From NCBI GenBank assembly GCA_015143295.1, contig CM026571.1:7025501-7089500 (forward strand): a stretch of DNA of 64,000 nt. The letters are read 5' to 3'. A program made the translations under genes and the position numbers. Source of the DNA: Tetracentron sinense. Lineage: Eukaryota; Streptophyta; Magnoliopsida; Trochodendrales; Trochodendraceae. The stretch's first letter is position 1; each line of letters begins with the position of its first letter. A model generated the notes under the pieces. That model saw only the letters and a program-made list of their open reading frames with translations. It made no database searches and was not told the origin of the DNA. Shown piece after piece: positions 46,332-56,606 of the stretch.

Positions 46332-47499
46332 ATTAGAAGGCGTCTGGATCGCTCATGATTCTTTTCAGTATGATTCCTTTTTTCACTGGTTTTTGCACTA
46401 CTACTTAGCTTTATGATCCTAACTGTACTGAGGTTCCTCGCCTCTCTAGCTTATTTATTGCCTTCCATGTCTGGTTGCCACAGAGGCATCTTTGTATTGG
46501 TTATGAAGCTAATTGGCAACTTTTGAGTATGTAATATATTTGTTTTTGGAAAAAAATAGTGTAATATATGTTTTTTTTTTCCTGCACTCGTTGGGTTCTC
46601 TGTGTTTCATCTATTGTTGTATTTTAAGGTAATAGATTGAAGCGGAACTTGTGGATTGGGTGCATTTGATTGCGTGTATGTGGTCCAGTTTTGTTTTTTT
46701 TGGCTATGACCCATCCAAGAAGCAGCCTGAGCTTTTCATGTTAATGGGTTGTTGAGCCACCTCTAGCGGTGTTTGGACTCAAGAATATGCTATCCATGTT
46801 GGGATTAGATCTCTAGAAGCAATTTTGTATGTCTTCATGTGGTGTACAGTGGCTCTGGAAAGATTGTTCTTTCAAGTTTGTGCATTGGGAATTGAGGGAC
46901 AGGGACCTCTCTATGAGGAAACATGGATACCGCTGTCCAAGATGGAGAAAGGCGTTAATCTCATGAGTTGCACTCGCAGCTGGTTGCCGAAAGAGTCAAT
47001 AAACATATCAATACAGAAACCACTGTTTACTATACAAGCCTTCACTACCCACAGTCAATTCCTTATGCGCATAACACTACACTTGATTTTGCTTTTACAG
47101 GTTGTACAACTGGTTAAAACAACATTATGGATTGGCAAAGACATTATTTATCTATGTTGGTAGTTAGGATTAGTGGGTAACTGATGAGTGGACCTCTTAC
47201 TTGTCACATAATCGTGGAAAAGCTTTCATTCTTTGAGTTTGATTCTAAGAACACCACCCTCATGAGAGAGGGCAACTTGCCATCTGAGCTAGATGGTAGG
47301 TATAAATATTTTTTTTTAGTCAGGGCCCTTTTGGAGTGGAGTGGTTGTGGTTTACCCTTATGGCACCCTAGGTCTGGTGTGTGTTTAGATCATCTCTCTA
47401 ACAAAAAAAGAAGAAAAAGTTTGGTATAAATATTTACTCATATCACTCCCCCTAATCTGTAGCTACAGTCAGTGTCAGACTATGCTTGCAGATAAGATG
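46332..47499. other. Kinesin 3' flank
   Basis: Follows the kinesin stop TAA (46329-46331). Probable 3' UTR at the left. No canonical poly(A) signal is clearly placed. The open frame at 46825-47163 has no recognisable protein features and is not called. Confidence 0.4.
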
Positions 47500-47640
47500 C
47501 TACTCTCAAGCCTTTCCTACTGTCAACCTGAGCCAACCACCTGTCCATTTAGAGCATTGCAATTAAAAAGTGTGCTTTAATTGTGGTAATGGACAAGTGG
47601 GTGGCTTAGACTGAAAGTGGGAAAGGCTTGAGAGTAGAGT
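47500..47640. mobile_element. Foldback MITE
   Basis: Arms of about 50 bp, starting ctactctcaagcctttcc and ending ggaaaggcttgagagtag, with ccacctgtccatt and aatggacaagtggg further in. Loop of about 25 bp. The target duplication is not clear. Confidence 0.7.
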
Positions 47641-47711
47641 ATTCCTCTTATGCTGCATGCCGTCACATGCCCACCGTGGTGACATGCTGCTTATAGATTA
47701 ACCAACTAACC

Positions 47712-48000
47712 GTTACCTGTATTTAAAAAAAATAAGGAATAATATATCAACTGAGATTGTTATATTTGTATAAAAACCTATATATAAATTGTTACCTGTA
47801 TTAAAAAAAGAAAGAAAAAGGAATAGTATATCGACTGAGATTTTTATATATATATATATAAACCCATATATAAATTGTTACCTGTATTTTAAAAAAAAGG
47901 AATAATATATCAACTGAGATTGTTATATATATGTAAAAACCCAAATACAAATTGTTACTGTATTAAAAAAAAAAAAGGAACAATATATTGAAACCCGGAG
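47712..48000. repeat. Minisatellite, about 80-bp unit, 3.6 copies
   Basis: Units start gttacctgtatt at 47712, 47791, 47877 and 47954 (the last gttactgtatt). Each contains an A-run, ggaataatatatcaactgag and a TA-rich part. The last is truncated. Confidence 0.88.
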
Positions 48001-48066
48001 ACTGGATGAATTTGGCTCATGGGGTGTCCACTGCCCATGCTCTCAGATTCGGAGTATTTTACTATC

Positions 48067-48068
<2 letters not shown>

Positions 48069-48109
<41 letters not shown>
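48069..48109. repeat. (AT)n microsatellite
   Basis: About twenty uninterrupted AT units. Confidence 0.9.
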
Positions 48110-48110
<1 letters not shown>

Positions 48111-48147
48111 ACTAAATTGTGGTCATTTTATTTGAATCTTCCTTATA

Positions 48148-48308
48148 GGACTTTGCTACTGAGACCCTCTTAAGGCCGAGACCATCGAGACCATATTCTA
48201 AGAGCATAGGATTTTTGGTGAGGCCCATTTCACATGGTGGGCTCCACCTGAAATCCCGTGATCTTAGAGCATGGTATCGGCCCTAAGAGGGTCTTAGAAG
48301 CTTTATCC
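48148..48308. mobile_element. Foldback MITE, GGACTTTGCTAC family (copy 1)
   Basis: The left arm ggactttgctactgagaccc and right arm gggtcttagaagctttatcc are imperfect inverses over about 35 bp, extended by ctcttaaggccga/tcggccctaagag. The flanks cttccttata and cttcctata suggest a 9-10-bp target duplication (Mutator-like). A further right end, ggtctcagaagctttatcc, lies alone at about 48412-48430. Confidence 0.7.
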
Positions 48309-48434
48309 CTTCCTATATATGACCAATGAATGGAAAAAAAAAAAAACTCTTCAAAAGTGTCAAGTCCGAGAAGTGCATAATAAATATCACGAAGCATCAT
48401 AAACTATGGTGGTCTCAGAAGCTTTATCCAAAAT

Positions 48435-48875
48435 TTATAATATATCAGGATTATTGCCTGGAGCCCGTTGAAGAACACGGAAACAAAAGTAAGAGGAGAA
48501 ACAATCCCAAAAAATTCCTATCTCCTCTCCTTCCCTGAGCGTCCTCCTCTTCACAAACTGTTTCATCCAATTGTTATTCAATACATAACTCATATTGCCA
48601 CACCGAGACCATCTCTTGAATGTCAATTGGTGGTCTGAATCTGTGTCTAGGTTGCATATCTTGACCTGTGCACCTTCTTCAGTTTCGATCATTCTAGCCC
48701 GCTCGGCTTCCCATAATGGCAAGATATGGGTCTCCACTAAGTATTTTCCGAGGAGGAGTCGAGAGAGGTTGTCGACATCGCTTTTCTTCAGTTTTTTCTT
48801 TACAGTCCATGGATCCCCGTAAAGCTTCAATTTTGTACACACCCAAACGTATTTCTTCTTCTTCTTCTTCTTCAT
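48435..48875 (-). CDS. B3 DNA-binding-domain protein (small)
   Basis: A 146-residue frame. Residues about 18-130 look like a plant B3 domain of the kind found in small, lineage-expanded B3 proteins: DPWTVKKKLKKSDVDNLSRL, LLGKYLVETHILPLWEAE, then HQLTFKRWSRCGNMSYVLNN, WMKQFVKRRTLREGEEIGIF and FCFRVLQR. A nuclear DNA-binding role is expected from the family; no target can be named. The N terminus begins with seven Lys codons from a (GAA)n-type repeat. A second frame starting at ATG 48987 (MIILGSTILNPMSAT... then VAKNIARMKHYSHEEEE) runs into the same repeat in another register, so a longer original N terminus shifted by repeat slippage is possible. No introns are needed. It could be a recently pseudogenised copy. 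Confidence 0.6.
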   Translation of the reverse strand: MKKKKKKKYVWVCTKLKLYGDPWTVKKKLKKSDVDNLSRLLLGKYLVETHILPLWEAERARMIETEEGAQVKICNLDTDSDHQLTFKRWSRCGNMSYVLNNNWMKQFVKRRTLREGEEIGIFWDCFSSYFCFRVLQRAPGNNPDIL

Positions 48876-49290
48876 GGCTGTAGTGCTTCATCCTAGCAAT
48901 GTTTTTAGCCACTTCGTCTCTCTGCCGGATGGGGAAACCAGAGGTAGCAGACATTGGGTTTAATATTGTTGATCCAAGAATTATCATATAATTTCAGCTC
49001 AGTCGAAACCCCACTTCCTTCTTCTTATACCATTAACACACTAGAAGTTTAAAACCAACTTCTTCAACACTATTAGTAGAGATATCATATAGACAAATTC
49101 AGTTACAACTAGGAAAGGTTACGAGACCTAGCTCGCTGGGAATAAAGGAACCCGGTTTGGCTTATAGCTTTCCTAAATGGAGTGAAACTCGAATACAAGT
49201 GTTTATATATGGAAAATAGAGCACTGCTTCAAGCTCAAGGGGGCGGAGCTCCATAAAATAGGTGGCAATCTTGTAATAAATTAAGAAACC

Positions 49291-49600
49291 AAATCCTCTA
49301 TGGTGATACAAATCCGGTTATCACCCCTAGATCGCCATGTGTCGCTTTTGACACCCTTAACTGTGGTTAAGATTCACCCACCCATCCTTGGTTTTTAGAA
49401 AAAAATATTAATTCTTTTTCAATATTAAAAAATATTTTAAGGGTTTTTTTAAATATTAAAATATATTTTTTTAAAATTAATAATTTTTTCTAAAAACCAA
49501 GGATGTGTGAGTGAACCCTAAGGGTGGGTGAATCTTAAGGACAGTTAAGGAGTGTCAAAAGGAACACGTGATGACCTCAAGCATCACCGTAGAGAATTTT
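49291..49600. mobile_element. CACGTG foldback MITE (copy 3)
   Basis: Arms aaatcctctatggtgat and atcaccgtagagaatttt, then ccatgtgtcgcttttgacac with the inverse side ...gtcaaaaggaacacgtgatg, and ccatccttggtttttagaaa with ttttctaaaaaccaaggatg. Total 310 bp. No clean target duplication was found. Confidence 0.75.
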
Positions 49601-49678
49601 CTCGGATATATATGACTTGGTAGACGATATCTTTCACGCACTACATGAACCGTAGATGATCACCCCCATATATATATA

Positions 49679-49706
49679 CTAGCGAAATCCCCGTGCATAG
49701 CACGGG
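49679..49706 (-). mobile_element. Helitron-like 3' terminus
   Basis: Read on the minus strand: a perfect 7-bp hairpin CCCGTGC-TAT-GCACGGG, 8 bases of spacer (GATTTCG context), then CTAG followed by T. This matches the plant Helitron 3' end rule (GC-rich hairpin, then CTRR, insertion before T). The element would extend to the right on the plus strand; its 5' TC end was not identified. Confidence 0.55.
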
Positions 49707-49944
49707 TGTGTAAATAATAAAAAAATAATAAGATTAATGCAATTTAAAAATACATAATAATATATTGTTATATTGTTTAACTATTTAATTTAAATAAATA
49801 AATAGACATTGTTATTTATTAATTTACTAATATTAATAATTTAAACTTAGTTATTTTTTTTTGTTACTATTTTTGGATGCTATTTCTTAACTCAAAAAAC
49901 AAAATGTAGAAAAAAAAATCATGATAGTTGAATAAATTTTTTTT

Positions 49945-50100
49945 GGACTTTGCTACGGAGACCCTAAAGGGCTGAGACTACACCTAGACCGTGCATCACA
50001 TGCATGGATCTCAAAATTTCATTAAACCCGTTTATAAAATTTTGAGATCCGTGCATGTGACGCACGGTCTCGGCCCTTTGGGGTCTCACTGGTATTTTCC
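49945..50100. mobile_element. Foldback MITE, GGACTTTGCTAC family (copy 2)
   Basis: Arms start ggactttgctacggagaccc and end ggggtctcactggtattttcc (imperfect), with agaccgtgcatcacatgcat mirrored by catgtgacgcacggtct. Flanked by T8 on both sides. Related to copy 1 at 48148. Confidence 0.75.
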
Positions 50101-50108
50101 TTTTTTTT

Positions 50109-50255
50109 AAAGCCAATTGGTGGTAGGCATACTTTTCCAATAAGCTTTGGCTCAGTATCAAGATCAAATCTATGGAATGCTTTATGAACTCCATGACATA
50201 GTAAAGTTAACGCAAGTTTTATGAAATGCTCCTTAAAACTTGTTGTACCATCCTC
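50109..50255 (-). pseudogene. Unidentified exon-like coding fragment
   Basis: The minus strand reads MEDGTTSFKEHFIKLALTLL then HGVHKAFHRFDLDTEPKLIG and KVCLPPIG, with a composition more like a real protein than its neighbours. I do not recognise the family. It lies just right of a foldback MITE and within reach of the Helitron-like end, so it may be a captured gene piece. Confidence 0.3.
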
Positions 50256-50267
50256 CATAGGTGACAC

Positions 50268-51032
50268 TCCGAGAGTTCGTTACAACATAGCAGAGTAGTA
50301 GAAGCAGTATGTCTACTACAAAGTTAGAGATAGGTTACGTACTTGAGGGACATCTGGGTACAAATGGAGTGTCTCAGTGATTGCTGTGTGCAAGTAAGTT
50401 AATCTTCCTAGTAAATCATAAGACAAGAGCCGTGCATTGTGCTACTCTTTCATGATCAGGTTATATATATAATCTCTCAAACCATCCGTGGCGTTGAAAT
50501 TTTAGTTGCTTTAAGGAGAATGAGAGTAGTACAAAAATGACTAAGTTCGAAGTCAATGAGAGTAGTACACAATTTGTGGGTCACATGTTGTGACCTTTTT
50601 AAAAATCAAAGTGATGCAAGACTCATCCAAGGGCTCTAAATCGACCCATCAGCTCCAAACATGTTGGTATAAAATAGATAATTCATTTGTACTGGAAATA
50701 TATATATATAGTTCATGCTTCTTCCAATGTTATCCTTAATATCAAATAGCATGTATTATGTGAGCTATGTTAGTTCATGGTGTGTTTGGAGCATCACCCT
50801 CAATGCTCACGAATCACCATATACATTTCTAAGTATTTCTATAAATTAAAAAAGCAAATATATTAAAGGAATTAAAACCTCATACCCAATCAAAATTATA
50901 GGCATTGTCCAATGCAGTAGCTATTTTTTAGGAGTCATGCACATGCTGTACAGCATTCACTTTAGATCGATCTTATTTTTCATGTTTAGTGTGGATAACT
51001 GCAGAATGCATGCTAGTGTGTTCAATTACACA

Positions 51033-51067
<35 letters not shown>

Positions 51068-53165
51068 GCACCCTCTCAAATGTCGTTCCTCATTTACAAT
51101 CAGATTGCAAAGATATCTCAACTACAGATGCTCTTACCCCCCCTAAAAAAAAGAGCTACTAATATTCTAATGCCAAATTAGATGCATTTACTCATCATCT
51201 CTCGCTCTCTACAAGCAAAAACAGGTGTAAAATCATTTTCTAAAAAAATAGAAAAAAAATAGTTCTTTTCTTAAGTGCACACGTCTCATAAGTAGTCGAA
51301 GCAAAAGAAGAAGGATTACCGACAGACTCCCACCTCCAAGAATACAAAAATCGGAAACTGCATAAAAACAAAATTCCTTGACAGATTTCAGCACCAGAAG
51401 TAAATAAAACCTCATAGCCCTTCAGTGTCTCATATTAATTTTGTTGGCTGCAACTGATACTGAAAAGTGAAAGAAGAAGAAAAAAGATTTCTTGCAAGGT
51501 TTCAATCGAATTATAGTCTGACACAGAAAAGCCAAGGCTTTGTTTAGGCCGGCCCTCCACTTTTTTTCGTTCAGTCCTCCACCATCAGTAGGAAATTGCT
51601 TCAGTGTTATCCACGAGGATCACCTCTATATATCTTATCTCCTCCACCATTTTAATGAAACTTCTCTTTGGCAAAGCTTTGTACCAGCCATTGTTTTCTG
51701 ATTGGGGGGAGGGAAGCAAGCTTTAGTTGTCCCATCTATTTATACTATATAATAAAGAAATAGGAGTCCAATTTACTAAGAAATCCTACCTGGCATTCCT
51801 ATTAGAGTCCTATTTCTACTTTGCTTCCGCCACAATGATTCTTTACAATTCCTAACCTACTCTTCCCAAGAGTTCCCATGTCCCTTCCAGATTCTCAGTG
51901 TGAGGCACGTCCCTTCCAAACAGGCATGTCCCGACCCTCCATCTACATTTCCCTCTCCCTCACACGATACCTCCTCTTATAAATTGTGAACCACAAATGG
52001 AAGTTACAATGGGGCAAAACTTTCCATATCTTTGGCGCAAGTTACAGGTATTCAAATCTAATGAATAATTTTCAAAATATTAGTCAAGTACACTAGATTT
52101 ATCATAACTGATCTGTATTTTGCATTGATCTTCTCTGGCCGTTCAGGTTAGCAACTATTTTTCTTTCTTCCTTTGCATTTGTTTTTCATTTGGTAAAATA
52201 TGTTTACAAATATCGATATAAAAAATTTTAAAAATTAAAAATAATAAGAGGAGATGGTCAATTGGTCATCTTCGGGTCTATACGAACAAATATTTTTTAA
52301 CCTTCTATAATTTGTTTCGAAAAGTAGAAGAAAAATATGAAGTTTTCTATCTCTGTCATACCGTTTATGCAGAGATAGAGAGTATCAACGTTCTCAGAAT
52401 TCAGAATCCACTACAAAAACCCATGACTCCAAAAGAAATCCCGGATTTTGGGTTCTTACCACGAATGCTAAGCATTGTCATTCATAACCCGCCGTTTTAT
52501 ACCATTAAAATTCCCCATCTATCACGCATATAACCTCCGAAGATACCCACACATCTTCATTCAAACATATCTAGATTTCTCTTCATTTCCATGACATCTC
52601 TCCTCTCTCAATCTTATCTTTCTCTTCCTCTCCCACTCCCTGTTAGAGATTTCGTTGAGTCTCTGGCCATCATAGTATTAGTAGTTAACGATACGTGGAA
52701 GCCGAGTTTGTTCTTGATGATGGAGAGGGGCTGATTGGCAGAAGACCCTATAGCAGCGTTGTTGAGTATGCTGCAGTCTGGGAATCTTGAGGGCTGCCTA
52801 TAATGTTGTGGTCGGTTTATGGGGTGGTGATGATAGACAGTGAGAGGACGCTGAAGGGGAGTAGGTGGAATGCACACATGGTATTTTTTTGCATATTTTA
52901 CTACCTTGGTACTGTTGGGGAGTAGAGAGTAGCGAGTAGGGAGAGGTTGATAGTAATATGGTTTGGATTTGAGATGAGGCCTACACTATTGTTTCTCTCT
53001 CCATCCCTCGCTCTCCTTCAATTCACCACTTCTCCCATCTCACGTTTATATATAGTGATTTGAGGAAGAGCAGAGGGGCCCAACTACTACAGTGCTAATT
53101 ATGTTTTCCCTCTCTATGTTTTGCAGTTTAGATGCAATGAGTTGCTCACGTTCTAATTGAATCCG
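50268..53165. other. Gene-poor stretch
   Basis: AT-rich with a (CT)n tract at about 51036-51063. A block at 51735 beginning tctatttatactatataata resembles a plant Helitron 5' start, but no matching 3' end was found. Open frames here (for example 52614-52877) have no recognisable domains. Confidence 0.4.
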
Positions 53166-53169
53166 AATT

Positions 53170-55440
53170 GATGGATTTAGATAAGTAATATGATAAGCAA
53201 CTTGAAGTATTCATCTTCTTCCTCTGAACTTAGAAGTACGCTGACAAAGATGGGGTGTGAATCTTCTTCTGTACCAAGGTTTAATTGTTTGAGCTCATCC
53301 ACGGTAGCTTGTCCTCCTTCTTCGAAGGAAGGAGGAGCGATTTCTTCTTCATCATCTAAGCAAGACGGCTCTTCTTCCGGAGTTCTTGAATAATGATGTG
53401 GTTGACAGTGACAAAATCTTTTACTTCATCTGCTTCTTTTCTCCATTTAGTGAAGATGATGGTACGTTGCTTTACTGTCAAAGTATCTTCAGCTGCCACT
53501 TCAAGAATTGTTCGTCATTTCATTTGGGACGGGATGATACTTTTTGGTTCATCGACGTCTTTATGAGTAACGTCCTTCTTTTCTCGCCTAAGTCGCTTTC
53601 GAGTCTTCTTCTGAGGAGTAGACTCATCAATTTATTCTCATGAGCCCAAGCAAGTAAGTGCTGATTCACGTTATTAAATATTGAGAAGCTTGTAGATTTA
53701 AAGTCATGTTGTCTTTTCCTCCTAATCGTTCGAATACTGAAGTGTTGTATTGACCGATGCAATTGAAGACAGAACCACGACGTGAAATAGTATCCTCAGA
53801 CTCATCATTAACTTGGATTGTAATGTGTTGAGTAGATACCGTATTCTTTCCTGAGATCTTAATCGACATATTTGGTGTAAATTCAGCTCCAGAATGACAG
53901 ACAGAAACTTTCTCTCCACCTCTAACAAGTTTAGCTTGAGTTTTTGTTAGGCTGTGAATTTGGTCAAGATGAAGAATTTCGCCTAAACGTATAGGCTCAC
54001 CTTTGCCATACCCAGATTTTTTGAAGAGTTTGGCCGTCTTAGGTCCATACCATCCGTCAAAACTTGCTTGAGTTGAATTATTTTCAGTTTCACCAAGAGT
54101 TGACGAAGATGTAGAAAATCTGACGATCAGTGGGTTTGTGATTTTTGACTTGATTAGCGGCACCGCTGGAAGAACCAATCCATCTCGCAAGGTATCTAAG
54201 TCGACTTTGGAGAGAGTAGGCTTAGTGAGAGCGAGCTTTGTCTCCTATGACATTGCTTCGAAAGGAGGTTGTCCTGGCTTTTGAAGTGATTGTGGAATGT
54301 ATCGTAGTACCGGGACTAGCTTGGGGACGATTTCAGAAGCCGGTGTTGACTTGCTCGTTTCTCCTTGCTTTGATACCGATTTAACCTTCACTTCATTCTT
54401 TTGGTACTTGGTAGATGGAGGGGGCTCTGCTTTGAGGTGAAGACCTCTTTTCCTTTCTCAGCGAGAGACTTGTTGGAATATGGCACCGAAATTGGAAGTG
54501 CTTCCGAAAGGGTATTATACTCCGTGTAAAACTTTGCATCAGAGAAGTTTGTTTTAGCTTTCGTAAATGGTTGGTCTTCAGCAACAACTCGCTTTTGTGC
54601 ATCGTCTTGGTAGTACTTGAAGCATTGGTACAACGTGAATGGTACTACTCCTGTCTCGTGCAACCATGGGCGTCCGAGGAGAAAGTGGTATGAAGTCTTG
54701 CAGTCGATAACATGAAAGAGTGTTGTTCACTTTAAGTCTCCAATTGTGAGTTTCAAGCGGATCATACCAATGGCTCTTTGCCCCCCTTTGTTAAAGCCTT
54801 GGATCACTAATTTGTTGCGAGCTAGTTGGTCTGTAGAGATGCCAATTTGATGCATTATTCTAATCGGCATGATGTTGACAGCAGACCTGTAGTCGAGGAG
54901 GATCCATTGAACTTTTTGTTCATTCACATAGCCCGTGACATACAGTGGTCTGTTGTGAGGATGGGAGCCGAGTTGTAAGTCTTCGTCGGTGAAGCTGATG
55001 GTTGACATGCAAGAGGCGTAAACCTCCGGTTGTTCTTGAGTCATGACCTTTCCCTTGTACTTTCAGGATTAGTCAAAACAGAAGCTAAAATTAGCCGAGT
55101 TTTCTCTAGCAACTGGAGGGCTTCAAGGAGGCTCAAAGGAACTATTGATTCTTCAATGTCAGAAATGTCATCTTCTCCTCTACTGGAATGCTTTTCTTCA
55201 TGACTTGTAGATGAGTGATTTTCAGGTACATCATTGACTTGTTCTTTAGACGAGTCTAGTTCGACCTGGTAGCATCCAAAGTGTAAGCTGGTTCTTGTTG
55301 TTGCTCTCGGAGGAACCACCTTGGTATGAAGTCACCAAAAATGATTGACATAGGAGGAAGTTGTTGAAAGATCTCATCGGGATCCGCAGGAGGCACTTTG
55401 AAGGCCACGACCACTGCTGAGGATCACGTAATAGCACGCA
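53170..55440 (-). mobile_element. Ty3/gypsy internal fragment, fossil
   Basis: The minus strand carries parts in gypsy order: a gag-pro side with protease-like sequence (around 55040-54727, near RPLYVTGYVNEQKVQWILLD), a linker with HETGVVPFTLYQCFKYYQDD (about 54660), and a segment just before the reverse transcriptase (QLNLGTEEDSHPIFVS, about 53270). No LTR pair belongs to it. It is an incomplete, broken copy with many breaks. Confidence 0.8.
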
Positions 55441-55805
55441 CAGATATTATTTGAATTAAAATATTTTAACTGGAGTCGAAACAAATACTGTATTTTAATA
55501 TCATTGAATATCTATTCAAAATCAGACGGTCAATTATGGAAACGGTGATGTCACAAGATGATGTCACAGTCCTACAAAAAGACAAACCAGTGACGTTTTA
55601 TCTCTAAAAAGAAAAGGAAAAGAAAGTGATGTCATTGGATGATGTGATGGTGAATGGTGATTACGTTAGAAAAAAAAAATAATGATAAGAATGTTACCCT
55701 TCAAAGCATCAGGACAAATAAAAAAAAACAAATCATAGAACAGTGTTCTACCTTTGTGGCCTACGCACCCATGTTATAGGCAATGAGTTTTTTCCCAGAG
55801 TTAAA

Positions 55806-56054
55806 GGCTTCGGATTCTCTCTTGCGCATGCCAGAAAAGTGATCAAGTGCCTCCATGCTTTAAGCGACATGTGGTTGGGAGAAGTCATTTGATATCTTCC
55901 CTCATTTATCTCACCATTTTATCATCATGTGTCAAATAATGGTTGGAGAAGTCAAAATCATGGGACCCATGAAATGACTTCTCCAGCCACATGTCGCTTA
56001 AAGCATGGAACCCTTGAACACTTTTCTGGCATACGCCAGAGAGAATCCGAAGCT
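55806..56054. mobile_element. Mutator-like MITE
   Basis: Arms ggcttcggattctctct and agagagaatccgaagct continue as atgctttaagcgacatgtgg with its inverse ccacatgtcgcttaaagcat. A perfect 9-bp target duplication agagttaaa lies at 55797-55805 and 56055-56063, diagnostic of Mutator-type insertion. Total 249 bp. Confidence 0.9.
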
Positions 56055-56606
56055 AGAGTTAAATGAACACGTACAACCTTCCAATTGGAAGGTCCTCTAT
56101 CTGACTGACCCTATACTTTGCGAAGCCTCCGGTAATACTGTTTAGATTATGTCTACCATAAAAGAAACAAAAGAATATCTTTTGGAAAACTTAGATAAAC
56201 CTACGGGAAGTGATTTAAAACTCTTAATAGTAGGTGAGCCAAAGTTGTATGACTGAAAATCCAAAGGTGCAAACACTATTATGGGCCCACCCTTTAAAAA
56301 TTGCAAATTCTAGTTGTTCGATATTCAATCGTGTGGCTATGCTCTCGATAGTACCTAGCTACTATCGAGAGTTTTTCATCACTTTCCTAAACGTAAAGTT
56401 CCCACACCTAGAGACAATCTACAGTCCTCACACCTTCATAAATTTTTTTAATTCCCGAAACATCTAGTAACATAACAAGAATTTAATGTCTAAATTACTC
56501 ACAAAATCAATAATCAATAAGTTTACAGTCGTACATTTACCTTGCACGTGCACTAATACTTAATATAAAATTTCAATATAAAATTTCAAAAACCAAAAGT
56601 CTACAT

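Noticed and set aside
46825-47163. 112-codon open frame downstream of the kinesin gene
   Set aside because: No recognisable domain, no coding-like bias and no conserved neighbour; likely chance.
51735-51760. Second Helitron 5' start (tctatttatactatataata)
   Set aside because: Only a loose resemblance and no hairpin plus CTRR end found to the right before 53170.
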